Source of the DNA: Shimia thalassica
GTDB lineage: Bacteria; Pseudomonadota; Alphaproteobacteria; Rhodobacterales; Rhodobacteraceae
Length of the DNA stretch: 64,000 nucleotides
Assembly (NCBI RefSeq): GCF_001458215.1
Contig: NZ_CYTW01000001.1
Span: 1,302,001 to 1,366,000 of the forward strand
Reading direction: 5' to 3'
Below, in pieces: positions 8,750-16,707 of the stretch. The position numbers and the translations under genes were made by a program. Below the pieces are notes generated by a model, which saw only the letters and a program-made list of their open reading frames with translations, did no database searches and was not told the origin of the DNA. The stretch's first letter is position 1. Each line of letters starts with the position of its first letter.

Positions 8750-9489
8750 TGCTGCAACGGCGCCCCAAGGTCGGCTGCATCCAGCAAGGCCACATACGAG
8801 AGGATCGCTTCGAGGTCCTCCAGTGTCATTTGGATTGGCACAATGGGCGGCGGGCGGTTGTGGGGAAAGGGCGGCGTGACCTCGGCAATCTGCGTGAACG
8901 CAGGGTGCGGGTTCAGGGCGTAGAAAGATTCAAACCGTTCATCCCAGTTCTCCAAACTGCGCAGCACAAAGAAGGATGGCGTCGAACCGATGCCGTTCAT
9001 CCTGTGGTCGGGGTCAACCACATGACAGCGGCCACACATGGTCATCGACACACGGCGTCCTTCTTCGGCGTCCCCGTCATAGTCATAAGTGATCTCCACC
9101 ACATCGGCGGGTTGCGGCGACGAAAAGAGCGCGGTTCCTTCGGGCGCAAAACCTGTCACCGTGCGCATACCAATGTCCGAGGTCAGCCATGCGGCAAGTT
9201 TCTGCGTGCCCGCATGATCATTGCTTTCGATCGCCATGTACCAGGTTTGCTGAGGACCGGTGAAAATGGCTGTTCCGGTGCTGCCAAACCGCATATCCGC
9301 CGGCGCGCCTTCTTGAACCAGCTCGACCCGCACTTGGGTTTTGAGCGAGAAACGCGGCAAAATGTGCTTAATCAATCCGCTGTCGATCAGCGTTTGAGGC
9401 ACCTCAAGGCGCACAAGACGATCCTCGGCGATGGCCGGAAAGCCAAGACAAATCAGAACGATACCAAGTTTCAACTTACGTAACAGCAT
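8743..9489 (-). CDS. Periplasmic c-type cytochrome with a novel N-terminal domain
   Basis: A 248-residue exported protein with signal peptide MLLRKLKLGIVLICLGFPAIA. Residues 22 to about 125 form a domain I cannot name (contains TGTAIFTGPQQTWYMAIE and KLAAWLTSDIGMRTVTGF). A single heme c site, CGRCH, follows near residue 150, with a C-terminal cytochrome-like part (PPPIVPIQMTLEDLEAILSY) that offers Met residues as a possible axial ligand. The frame is open back to 10161, but that runs through genes on the other strand; the ATG at 9489 with its signal peptide is the sensible start. It is convergent with the ferredoxin gene and divergent from the DUF6494 gene. A role as periplasmic electron carrier is inferred. 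Confidence 0.8.
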   Translation of the reverse strand: MLLRKLKLGIVLICLGFPAIAEDRLVRLEVPQTLIDSGLIKHILPRFSLKTQVRVELVQEGAPADMRFGSTGTAIFTGPQQTWYMAIESNDHAGTQKLAAWLTSDIGMRTVTGFAPEGTALFSSPQPADVVEITYDYDGDAEEGRRVSMTMCGRCHVVDPDHRMNGIGSTPSFFVLRSLENWDERFESFYALNPHPAFTQIAEVTPPFPHNRPPPIVPIQMTLEDLEAILSYVALLDAADLGAPLQHQ

Positions 9490-9546
9490 ATGGGATGGTA
9501 GAAACTCTCTGGCCGTCACGTCAAGTTCGCAAAAAAGGAAAGACAT

Positions 9547-9738
9547 ATGGACGACGATTTCAACATGTCGATGCGCAAGTTTCTGAAGCAGGTTGGTGTG
9601 ACCTCTCAGCAAGCCATCGAGCAAGCAATGCGAGATGCAGACACAAAGGGTAAAACCTTTGAAGCAAAGGCCGTCATTACGATTGATGGGCTCGAGATCG
9701 AGCACGTCGTGACCGGTTCCATCAAAGGGCAGGAGTAA
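9547..9738 (+). CDS. DUF6494 family small protein
   Basis: A 63-residue protein (MDDDFNMSMRKFLKQVGVTS at the start) that I recognise as DUF6494. The first half is a likely helix and the second half looks like two beta strands (KAVITIDGLEIEHVV). No catalytic or metal motif is seen. AAAGGA lies 7 bp before the ATG. The next gene, an Mrp-type ATPase, begins 4 bp after its stop with its own AGGAG inside the end of this gene, so the two are co-translated. Function unknown. Confidence 0.8.
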   Translation: MDDDFNMSMRKFLKQVGVTSQQAIEQAMRDADTKGKTFEAKAVITIDGLEIEHVVTGSIKGQE

Positions 9739-9742
9739 GACT

Positions 9743-10816
9743 GTGGCAGTGACTCGTGAGGTGGTTCTGGCCGCCCTGAAAGACATCGCAGACCCTGTTG
9801 GCCAGGGTGATATCGTATCGTCCGGCGTGATGCGTGCCCTCAATGTGGATGGCAGCAGCGTGCGCTTTGTCCTCGAAATCGATCCCGCCAAGGCAAAACT
9901 ATATGAGCCTGTGCGGGCACAAGCCGAAGAACGGGTCAAGGCGATTGCAGGTGTCGAGACCGCGTCGGTTGTCCTGACAGGGCACAGCGCCAAGGCGCCG
10001 CCGCCGGATCTTAAATCGGGACAGCACAAGGCGGCCCAGCCGGAAGGCCCGCAAAAGGTGCCGGGTGTGGCGCGGATCATCGCCGTTGCCTCGGGCAAGG
10101 GCGGTGTCGGGAAATCCACGGTTTCTGCCAACCTTGCCTGCGCTTTGGCGGCCGAAGGCAAACGCGTCGGTCTGTTGGACGCCGACGTTTATGGGCCGTC
10201 GCAACCGCGCATGCTGGGCGTGTCGGGACGTCCGGCCAGCCCGGATGGAAAGACCATTTTGCCCATGCGCAACCATGGCGTCACGATGATGTCTATTGGT
10301 CTCATGACAAACGAGGATCAGGCGGTTGTTTGGCGTGGTCCGATGCTCATGGGCGCGTTGCAGCAAATGCTGATGCAGGTGCAATGGGGCGCCTTGGATG
10401 TGCTGATCGTGGATTTGCCACCGGGTACGGGCGATGTTCAGCTGACCTTGAGCCAGAAGTTCGCTCTGGATGGTGCGTTGGTGGTTTCCACGCCTCAGGA
10501 CGTGGCGCTGCTGGATGCCCGCAAAGGCATCGACATGTTCCGCCAGCTCAACATCCCGATTATTGGCATGATCGAAAACATGTCGACCCACATCTGTTCC
10601 AGTTGCGGCCATGAAGAGCATGTGTTTGGCCATGGTGGTGTCGCCGCAGAAGCTGCAAAACTTGACGTGCCTTTGCTGGCCGAGATTCCGTTGCATCTGG
10701 ATATCCGGCTGGCCTCTGACGGTGGGGCCCCGATTGTGACCTCAAAACCGGACAGTGCGCAGGCGCAGTCGTTCCGAAATGTGGCTAAAACGCTTATTGC
10801 GGACGGGGTGGTATGA
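9743..10816 (+). CDS. mrp: Mrp/NBP35 (ApbC) iron-sulfur carrier ATPase
   Basis: A 357-residue P-loop ATPase that binds and transfers 4Fe-4S clusters to client proteins. The N-terminal 90 residues are a MIP18/DUF59-like domain (VLAALKDIADPVGQGDIVSSG). The deviant Walker A GKGGVGKST follows near residue 120, then LLDADVYGPSQP and VDLPPGTGD. The cluster-binding pair CSSCG (C-x2-C) is near residue 285. The start is GTG at 9743 with AGGAG upstream. It overlaps the next gene by ATGA. Its neighbours suggest it feeds clusters to the iron-sulfur-rich formate dehydrogenase and ferredoxin proteins (inference). Confidence 0.93.
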   Translation: MAVTREVVLAALKDIADPVGQGDIVSSGVMRALNVDGSSVRFVLEIDPAKAKLYEPVRAQAEERVKAIAGVETASVVLTGHSAKAPPPDLKSGQHKAAQPEGPQKVPGVARIIAVASGKGGVGKSTVSANLACALAAEGKRVGLLDADVYGPSQPRMLGVSGRPASPDGKTILPMRNHGVTMMSIGLMTNEDQAVVWRGPMLMGALQQMLMQVQWGALDVLIVDLPPGTGDVQLTLSQKFALDGALVVSTPQDVALLDARKGIDMFRQLNIPIIGMIENMSTHICSSCGHEEHVFGHGGVAAEAAKLDVPLLAEIPLHLDIRLASDGGAPIVTSKPDSAQAQSFRNVAKTLIADGVV

Positions 10817-11520
10817 CAGGCGTCACATTTCCCCCATTGATGTCCGGAGTTGCGGTTCAGGGTCCTGAAGATCCGTTTGAAACGGCCTGTATGCGGGCCG
10901 CGCTTGGCTGTGATGCCGGGTTGGTCGTGTATAATCTGGGCTCGGACACCGTGCGTGCCGCTTTGGTTTTTGCCCCCGAAGTGCCGTTGCAACAGGCCAT
11001 GGCGATGTTGCCTCTTTGCGGTGTCGGTCTTCAGAATGCCTTGGGCGCGCTTGCCCCGCCAGAGGTTGCTGTTCACCTCGAGTGGTCTGGTGGTTTGCGT
11101 GTGAATGGTGCGAAATGTGGACGGTTGCAGGTCGCGGCCAGCACAGATGATCCCTCATCTGTGCCGGACTGGCTTGTTGTCGGGCTTGAACTGCCTCTGT
11201 GGCCAGCCTCTGATGAAACGGGCGACACACCGGATGAGACAGCCCTTTATGCCGAGGGCTGCGCAGATGTTGCGGCCGATGCGCTGCTGGAAAGCTGGGC
11301 GCGCCATACGCTGAACTGGATCACACGTTGGGAAGACGAAGGAACGCGGCCCCTGCATGCAGAGTGGCGCGGTCTTGCTCAGGACATGGGCGAGGATATC
11401 GTCTTTGGTGATGTGAAAGGCAGCTTTTTGGGGGTGGATGAAGACTTTGGAATGCTCTTGCGCACCGGAGACACCACCCAGATGATCCCATTAACAACAC
11501 TTCTGGAGAGCCAGCGATGA
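10813..11520 (+). CDS. Biotin/lipoate-protein-ligase-like protein (DUF4444 type), catalytic residues not conserved
   Basis: A 235-residue protein with the fold signature of biotin/lipoate ligases. The segment WSGGLRVNGAKCGRLQVAA aligns with the ligase core KWPND...GxKxGGIL. The C-terminal 60 residues (WRGLAQDMGEDIVFG...FGMLLRTGD) match the DUF4444 tail, which resembles the small ligase C-terminal domain. The Gly-Arg-rich nucleotide loop of true biotin ligases is absent and the catalytic KWPND reads EWSGG, so an ordinary ligase activity is doubtful. The gene is coupled on both sides by ATGA overlaps with mrp and the DUF6505 gene. Alternatives are an acyl-carrier-binding or regulatory role. Confidence 0.75.
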   Translation: MTGVTFPPLMSGVAVQGPEDPFETACMRAALGCDAGLVVYNLGSDTVRAALVFAPEVPLQQAMAMLPLCGVGLQNALGALAPPEVAVHLEWSGGLRVNGAKCGRLQVAASTDDPSSVPDWLVVGLELPLWPASDETGDTPDETALYAEGCADVAADALLESWARHTLNWITRWEDEGTRPLHAEWRGLAQDMGEDIVFGDVKGSFLGVDEDFGMLLRTGDTTQMIPLTTLLESQR

Positions 11521-11993
11521 ATCTTGCCCGCGCCATCCACTTTGACGAAAGCGACCAGCATGTTTTCCACTCACCGGCGCGTACGGGTGAATGGTGCGTG
11601 TCTGGCGGGTTCGAGTTTTCGAACTGGACCGAAGCCGACCTGACCGGCAAAGGGCGACAGGCCTTTGCCAATGGGTGGTTCGGTCTGGAAACGGCGGGGC
11701 GGGTGACCTTTGTTGCCGTGACACAGATCGAGCCGGACGAGCTGGAAACACTGACCACGCTGCTGGCCCAGCATTTTGTCGACTTCTACGGGGCGCCATC
11801 GCCCGAAGTTGCACGTCCCGTGGCCGAGCAGGAACTGTCTCATATGGTTGATCTGTGTGACGAACACGCGGCAAACACCTTGTTGACGGTCGCGCGTGAA
11901 TTGTCCGAGGCGGGGGTGCGTGAGGCATACCGCGTTATTGAGCCCCAAGACGCAGAGCTTGAAGCGTTTGCTGTGCATGGATCGCCTGACTAA
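11517..11993 (+). CDS. DUF6505 family protein
   Basis: A 158-residue cytoplasmic protein that I recognise as the DUF6505 family. It opens MNLARAIHFDESDQHVF, followed by GEWCVSGGFEFSNW. The second half is probably helical (ELSHMVDLCDEHAANTLL). No enzymatic motif is evident. It is the last gene of the DUF6494/mrp/ligase-like operon, coupled to the previous gene by ATGA, and a strong hairpin terminator follows 8 bp after the stop. Function unknown. Confidence 0.75.
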   Translation: MNLARAIHFDESDQHVFHSPARTGEWCVSGGFEFSNWTEADLTGKGRQAFANGWFGLETAGRVTFVAVTQIEPDELETLTTLLAQHFVDFYGAPSPEVARPVAEQELSHMVDLCDEHAANTLLTVARELSEAGVREAYRVIEPQDAELEAFAVHGSPD

Positions 11994-12000
11994 GGGTATG

Positions 12001-12028
12001 AAAAAGGCGCCTCATGGGGCGCCTTTTT
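12001..12028. terminator. Bidirectional intrinsic terminator
   Basis: The arms are AAAAAGGCGCC and GGCGCCTTTTT around a 6-base loop. A-tract and T-tract flank the stem, so it can stop transcription from the DUF6505 operon (plus) and from tupA (minus), whose stops face each other here. Confidence 0.9.
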
Positions 12029-12050
12029 GCAGTCTGCCATGGTCGAGACC

Positions 12051-12854
12051 TTATTGTTCCGCGTTGAAAACAAACAAGGTTTCTCCGTTGATCTTATAGG
12101 TGTTGATCAGGTCTTTGGCTTTGTCCGACACCAGCCAGTTTTCCAGCTTGAGCGCCAGATCAGCTTTGACATGGGCGTGCTTTTCCGGGTTCACCGGAAT
12201 ATAGGCGTATTGGTTGAACAAAACCGGGTCACCCGAATACAGCAGGGCCAGATCGCCCTTGTTCTGGAAGTTGAGCCAGCTGGCACGGTCCGCCATGATA
12301 TAGGCATTCATACCTGACGCGGTGTTCAACGCGGCGCCCATTCCCGCACCAACGGCACGATACCAGTCTCCAAAGGTTTCGGGATCAAGTCCCGCAGCAC
12401 TCCAAAGGCTCAGTTCTTTTTTGTGGGTGCCGCTGTCATCACCTCGGCTGACGAACAAGGCGCTTGTGTCTGCGATCTTGTTCAGGGCATCCGTGGCAGC
12501 CGTCGCAACTGCGATGCTGGCGCTGTCGTCCTTAGGGCCAATGAAAACAAAGTCGTTATACATGATTTCGCGGCGATGCGTGCCGCTGCCATTTGCGAGA
12601 AACTTTTCTTCGGCTTTGCGCGAATGAACAAGAATGGCATCCACATCACCCGCCGCGCCAAGGCGCAATGCCTGGCCCGTTCCGACGATCAGAAGGTGAA
12701 CATCGATCCCGAGGTCGTTCTTGATTTCGGGCAGTAGAATGTCCGAAAGACCAGAGTTATGGAACGATGTTGTCACCGCCATTTTCATTTCATCAGCCAA
12801 GGTTGAGGTGGTCAGAACCGCTGTTGCGACGACCCCCATCAAAAAGCGTTTCAT
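12051..12854 (-). CDS. tupA: Tungstate ABC transporter substrate-binding protein
   Basis: A 267-residue periplasmic binding protein with signal peptide MKRFLMGVVATAVLTTSTLA. The segment MAVTTSFHNSGLSDILLP corresponds to the TTTS-D-N-T-G-L oxyanion-binding segment of TupA. Later landmarks are GTGQALRLGAAGDVDAILVHS, the conserved NDFVFIGP, and FVSRGDDSGTHKKE. These separate TupA from the molybdate protein ModA. It is last in the tupBCA order, coupled to tupC by ATGA. Tungstate supply fits the formate dehydrogenase genes just upstream, although binding selectivity between tungstate and molybdate cannot be read from sequence. Confidence 0.92.
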   Translation of the reverse strand: MKRFLMGVVATAVLTTSTLADEMKMAVTTSFHNSGLSDILLPEIKNDLGIDVHLLIVGTGQALRLGAAGDVDAILVHSRKAEEKFLANGSGTHRREIMYNDFVFIGPKDDSASIAVATAATDALNKIADTSALFVSRGDDSGTHKKELSLWSAAGLDPETFGDWYRAVGAGMGAALNTASGMNAYIMADRASWLNFQNKGDLALLYSGDPVLFNQYAYIPVNPEKHAHVKADLALKLENWLVSDKAKDLINTYKINGETLFVFNAEQ

Positions 12855-13564
12855 TCGACAATATCTCCTCTGAGAAAGGCATGTGCCTGTGGTGTGCTCG
12901 GCGTTTCAAAAAATGTGGCTGCAGGGGCGCATTCGTGGATTTTGCCGTTCAACATGAACACCACTTCAGTGGCCAGCCTGCGGGCCTGTCCCATGTTATG
13001 CGTGGACATGACCAGCCGTGTGCCGCCCTTTGCGGCAGTTTGCAGGATTTCCTCGACTTCCCGCATCGCGCGCCCGTCCAGCGCTGCGCAGGGTTCGTCT
13101 AGAAAAAGAACCTCGGGGTCGCGGATCAGGGCGCGGGCAATCGCCAGTTTCTGACGTTCTCCACCTGACAGGACCGTGGCCTGACGGGTCAGGAAATTGC
13201 CAAGGCCGACTTTCTCGGCCCAATGTTCGGCTTTGTTGCGGGCTTCTTGTTTGGGGGTGCCCCCCAAGAGAAGAGGATAGGCCAGATTGTCCCGCACCGA
13301 ACGGCGCATCATCACCGGCGTCTGGAATACAAAGGCCTGTTTTTCGCGGGCTTCTTCCAGTGGGCAGGCCCAGTCGATCGTTCCCGCGTTAAGACGCGCA
13401 ATCCCGTGCAGCATCCGCAGCAAAGATGTCTTGCCCGACCCGTTGGGGCCAATCACAATCGTGACGCCTTCTGGGGTCAGCGTAAGATCGACAGGTCCAA
13501 CAAGAACCTGTCCGCGTCTGCGAGAAACGGCTTGTTTGACGGTCAGCGGCATCAATGGCATCAC
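12851..13564 (-). CDS. tupC: Tungstate ABC transporter ATP-binding protein
   Basis: A 237-residue ABC ATPase powering tungstate import. Walker A is GPNGSGKTSLL (about residue 40), the signature is LSGGERQKLAIARAL, and Walker B is EVLFLDEPCAALD followed by the switch His in STHNMG. It is shorter than ModC and lacks a C-terminal Mop regulatory domain, as expected for TupC. Start and stop overlap the neighbouring tupB and tupA by ATGA, giving a fully coupled operon. Confidence 0.93.
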   Translation of the reverse strand: MMPLMPLTVKQAVSRRRGQVLVGPVDLTLTPEGVTIVIGPNGSGKTSLLRMLHGIARLNAGTIDWACPLEEAREKQAFVFQTPVMMRRSVRDNLAYPLLLGGTPKQEARNKAEHWAEKVGLGNFLTRQATVLSGGERQKLAIARALIRDPEVLFLDEPCAALDGRAMREVEEILQTAAKGGTRLVMSTHNMGQARRLATEVVFMLNGKIHECAPAATFFETPSTPQAHAFLRGDIVE

Positions 13565-14265
13565 CAGCGCCCCTCTTGTTCGGTGCGGGTCAACCAGTGG
13601 ATCGCGATGTTGACCGCGATGGCCATGGCGATCAGCACAAAGCCAAGCGACAGCGCCAAGGCAAAATCACCTTTGCCTGTCTCGAGCGCGATGGCAGTGG
13701 TCAGCACGCGCGTTACGTGATCGATATTGCCGCCGACGACCATAATGGCCCCGACCTCTCCTATCGCGCGTCCAAATCCGGCAAGGGCCGCCGTTAACAA
13801 GGCGCGACGCCCGTCCCAGAGGATGGCACGCACACGTTGGGATTGGGTGGCGTTCATGGAAATCAGAAGGTCGTGATAGTCCGACCACAATTCACGCAAG
13901 GATTGATGTGCAATCGAGGCAATCAGGGGAACGATAATGATCACCTGAGCGATGATCATCGCTGTGGGCGTAAACAACAGGCCAAAGACGCCGAAGGGAC
14001 CGGATCGCGACAACACGATATAGACGAGCAGGCCAACCACCACCGGCGGCAACCCCATCAAGGCGTTCATCACAGCAATGGTGGCACGGCGAAACCGGAA
14101 CCGGCGCACAGACAGAAATGCGGCAAGGGGCAGGGCAATCAACGAGGCGATTAGCAATGCCGACAGTGTGACGCGCAAGGACCGAAGCGTGATTTCGACA
14201 AGGTCCGCGTCCAGTGTCACCACCATCCAGAACGCCTGACACAGTCCATTCCATAAATCGGACAT
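13561..14265 (-). CDS. tupB: Tungstate ABC transporter permease
   Basis: A 234-residue inner-membrane permease with about five hydrophobic segments (for example LSALLIASLIALPLAAFL and VVGLLVYIVLS). The cytoplasmic EAA loop lies in ALLTAALAGFGRAIGEVGAIM, where it docks on TupC. It is the first gene of the operon, preceded by GGAG about 12 bases upstream of the ATG. Gene order tupB-C-A differs from the more usual tupA-B-C. The 194 bp upstream gap holds the promoter. Confidence 0.92.
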   Translation of the reverse strand: MSDLWNGLCQAFWMVVTLDADLVEITLRSLRVTLSALLIASLIALPLAAFLSVRRFRFRRATIAVMNALMGLPPVVVGLLVYIVLSRSGPFGVFGLLFTPTAMIIAQVIIIVPLIASIAHQSLRELWSDYHDLLISMNATQSQRVRAILWDGRRALLTAALAGFGRAIGEVGAIMVVGGNIDHVTRVLTTAIALETGKGDFALALSLGFVLIAMAIAVNIAIHWLTRTEQEGRW

Positions 14266-14382
14266 TTAGGGGCGTGCTCCGTGTTTCTGGGTCGTTGGGG
14301 GCGGTCTGTCCGCGTGAGATACCTGTTCAAATCACATGAAAGGAAACGGGAAAACCCACAATGTCCCATGTTACCGGAAATT

Positions 14383-14395
14383 GGTCAAAATGACC
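14383..14395. promoter_or_regulatory. Inverted repeat in the tup promoter region
   Basis: GGTCA-AAA-TGACC, a perfect 5-bp-arm inverted repeat about 118 bp upstream of tupB in a 194 bp non-coding gap. It could be an operator. Arms this short also occur by chance, and no regulator is known for it. Confidence 0.3.
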
Positions 14396-14459
14396 CTGAT
14401 GAAATCCTCACCTTTTGGAAAACGGCGCGCTGGCGGAAAAATTGTCCCAATGCGTCGGA

Positions 14460-15578
14460 TCAGGGCAAGGGGTCAGTCTGGTAGAGTTTGATTTTGAGTC
14501 CCCCGTGCGGCACGGGCGGGCCGGGTTTCTTGAACCGCAGTTTTGTGGCGCTGGCCAAACTCGCATCAGTGGTGATGATCCCCACGCGCCAGCCGCCAAA
14601 GGCCTCGCGCAAACGATCCCCGAAAGCGGCGTGAAGCGCATAGAGCAACTTCTTGTTGCCGATCCGCGCACCATACGGCGGGTTCACGATTACTATTCCG
14701 GGTGGGCCGTCAGGGCGCTGCATCTCGCTCACGGCTTTACAGTCGAACTGGACACGCTCCTGCACACCCGAGCGGGCGGCATTGGCGCGGCTGGCCGAGA
14801 TCGCGCCTTCGTTCCGGTCGCTGCCGTAAAAACGCGCGTCTGACAGAACAGGGCCGGTCTGTGCCCGCATGTCTTTCCACATGTCTGGATCAAACGGGAC
14901 AAGGTGTTCAAAGGCAAAGCTGCGGCTGCGTCCGGGATAAAGGCCCATCGCCATCTCTGCCGCTTCGATCACAAACGTGCCCGATCCGCACATGGGGTCC
15001 ATGACCGTTTGCGTGCCGTCATACCCGCACTGGCGCAGGAACAAAGAGGCAAGGGTCTCGCGCATCGGAGCCTTGGCAACCGCTTCTTTGTGGCCGCGCT
15101 TGTGAAGGGTTTCCCCTGAGGTGTCGACGCTGAACACACAGTTGTTGTCATCTATGCGCAACTTGATCTGGATCTCGGCCTCGTTCGAGATGATGGCGCC
15201 GTGTTCTTCGTGCAGTGCCTTTTCCACACGCTGTTTCGCAGCGCCGGCATGATAGATTTTTGAGCGTTTCGATGTGGTTGCTTCGACACGCACCGGCACA
15301 CCTTTGGGCAGGACATCTCCCCAAGGGAATTTGCGCGACCGTTTGTCGAGCTGCGCAAGGTGAAACGCCCGAAAAGACCCGAACCGCGCCAGAACACGCG
15401 TGGCCCCGCGCAAGACAAGGTTGGCGCGCCAGACGTCGGGCCAGTGCCCATCAAACGTGACGCCACCGGGCACCTGTTTGGGGTCGGGGAAACCTGCGGC
15501 GCGGGTTTCGGCGCAAAGCACATCCTCGAGGCCGGGAGGGGCGACCAGAAAGATTTCAAATTTGTCCTGAGTATCCAT
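14460..15578 (-). CDS. Class I SAM-dependent rRNA (guanine-N2) methyltransferase, RlmL/YcbY-like
   Basis: A 372-residue RNA methyltransferase. The N-terminal half is a THUMP-like RNA-binding region (EIFLVAPPGLEDVLCAE, and LDKRSRKFPWGDVLPKG). The catalytic half carries SAM motif I in MDPMCGSGTFVIEAA and the motif IV tetrapeptide NPPYG typical of base-N2 methyltransferases. I set the start at ATG 15578, where AAGG precedes it and where homologues begin; the frame extends 20 codons further. The target is presumably 23S rRNA guanine, by family resemblance. It is not functionally linked to its neighbours. Confidence 0.88.
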   Translation of the reverse strand: MDTQDKFEIFLVAPPGLEDVLCAETRAAGFPDPKQVPGGVTFDGHWPDVWRANLVLRGATRVLARFGSFRAFHLAQLDKRSRKFPWGDVLPKGVPVRVEATTSKRSKIYHAGAAKQRVEKALHEEHGAIISNEAEIQIKLRIDDNNCVFSVDTSGETLHKRGHKEAVAKAPMRETLASLFLRQCGYDGTQTVMDPMCGSGTFVIEAAEMAMGLYPGRSRSFAFEHLVPFDPDMWKDMRAQTGPVLSDARFYGSDRNEGAISASRANAARSGVQERVQFDCKAVSEMQRPDGPPGIVIVNPPYGARIGNKKLLYALHAAFGDRLREAFGGWRVGIITTDASLASATKLRFKKPGPPVPHGGLKIKLYQTDPLP

Positions 15579-15691
15579 TCCGCCTTGTATGGTGAAATGG
15601 GCGAAGGATCGACCCATAATCAGAAATAATGGTCGCAAAACGGTCCTGTGGTGCTATCGTTTTGAAAGACAGCGACTATTTGGAGAAAGCC

Positions 15692-16522
15692 GTGCGAGTT
15701 CTAACGATGGGAGCCTTCATTGCCATCCTTGTGGGCGGGCTTGCTTTTGTCTCGCCAAACAATGCCGCCGCCCAGAACGAGACCAGAGTTGCCAAAGGTG
15801 TCGTGACCGCGGCACGAACGTGGGAGGTGTCCTCGGCAATTGACGGGCGCATATCCGCCATACACTTTTCGGAAGGCATGTATGTTCAGGAAGGCACGTT
15901 GCTTGTCGAAATAGACGACACCCAAAGCCAGCTTGAGCTTGCCCTCGCAAGAGCAGAGTTGAAACGCGCCGAGGCCGTTCTTGCCCAAAGTCTTGAAGAT
16001 CTGCAACGGCACGAGGAACTGATCAAACGGAATGCCGTTTCCGAAGCCGTTTACAGTGACGTGAAATTTGCGCACGAGATGGCGGTTCTTGGTCTTGAAG
16101 CGGAAAAGCTCGAACTGGGCATCGCCGAGAAACGCCAGTCTTTCCACAGCATTCACGCCGGATTGTCGGGCATGATTTCCGCCCCCAAGGTCCATTCCGG
16201 CACAAACTTTAGCGTGGCACTGAGCGGCGCAATTGCAAGTATTGTGCAGCTGGATCCCATTCATGTGCGTATGAAAGTGGCGCTTGATACAGCTTTGGCG
16301 CGGCTTCAGGCCGGAAACTATTCTCTGGAAGATGTGCGCAACCTCAAGTTCGAGTTGTCTTTGCCAGACGGCGCAACCTTCGAACATCTGGGCAAACCTG
16401 TTGCGGTTGGATACGAGCTGAACCCCGAAACGGGCGAAGGCTCTGTTCTGATCGAATTCGCAAATCCATCTGGCGTTTTGCGTCCCGGACTGCCTGTCAG
16501 TCTCAAGATTGCAGGGAACTGA
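15692..16522 (+). CDS. RND-type efflux periplasmic adaptor, without an adjacent pump
   Basis: A 276-residue HlyD/AcrA-family adaptor. After an N-terminal export signal (about residues 6-26, ending SPNNAAA) come the first lipoyl half (ISAIHFSEGMYVQEGTLLVEID), a coiled-coil hairpin (LELALARAELKRAEAVLAQ...), the second lipoyl half (HAGLSGMISAPKVHSG) and a beta-barrel region with LRPGLPVSLKI at the end. I took the GTG at 15692 because GGAG lies 6 bases upstream; ATG 15707 is an alternative. No RND pump or outer-membrane channel follows, which is unusual for this family. Confidence 0.82.
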   Translation: MRVLTMGAFIAILVGGLAFVSPNNAAAQNETRVAKGVVTAARTWEVSSAIDGRISAIHFSEGMYVQEGTLLVEIDDTQSQLELALARAELKRAEAVLAQSLEDLQRHEELIKRNAVSEAVYSDVKFAHEMAVLGLEAEKLELGIAEKRQSFHSIHAGLSGMISAPKVHSGTNFSVALSGAIASIVQLDPIHVRMKVALDTALARLQAGNYSLEDVRNLKFELSLPDGATFEHLGKPVAVGYELNPETGEGSVLIEFANPSGVLRPGLPVSLKIAGN

Positions 16523-16540
16523 GGCAAAAACTGTGCAACG

Positions 16541-16566
16541 CCCCAAGGCAATCCCATTGCGGGGCT
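16541..16566. terminator. Hairpin after the adaptor gene, possible terminator
   Basis: CCCC then GCAAT-CCC-ATTGC then GGGG, a stem with one three-base bulge, followed by CTTCTC rather than a clean T-run. It sits 18 bp after the adaptor stop codon. Confidence 0.5.
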
Positions 16567-16707
16567 TCTCGCGTTGTGAATCAAATCGAAATGTTTAACA
16601 GTGTCGGCGATACCCCCGCCCGATGTGCCATGGCACAGCGGGATTGGGACATACGACAAGAACAATGCGAAAACGCATGTACTAATAAGACAATTGGGAG
16701 ACAAAGA

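Noticed and set aside
8743-10161. Reading the cytochrome gene as a 472-residue protein
   Set aside because: The extra 224 codons run antisense through the DUF6494 and mrp genes; the shorter form starts with a normal signal peptide.
14325-14340. tRNA-like T-loop (GTTCAAATC) upstream of tupB
   Set aside because: No acceptor stem, anticodon arm or CCA-side pairing could be drawn around it.
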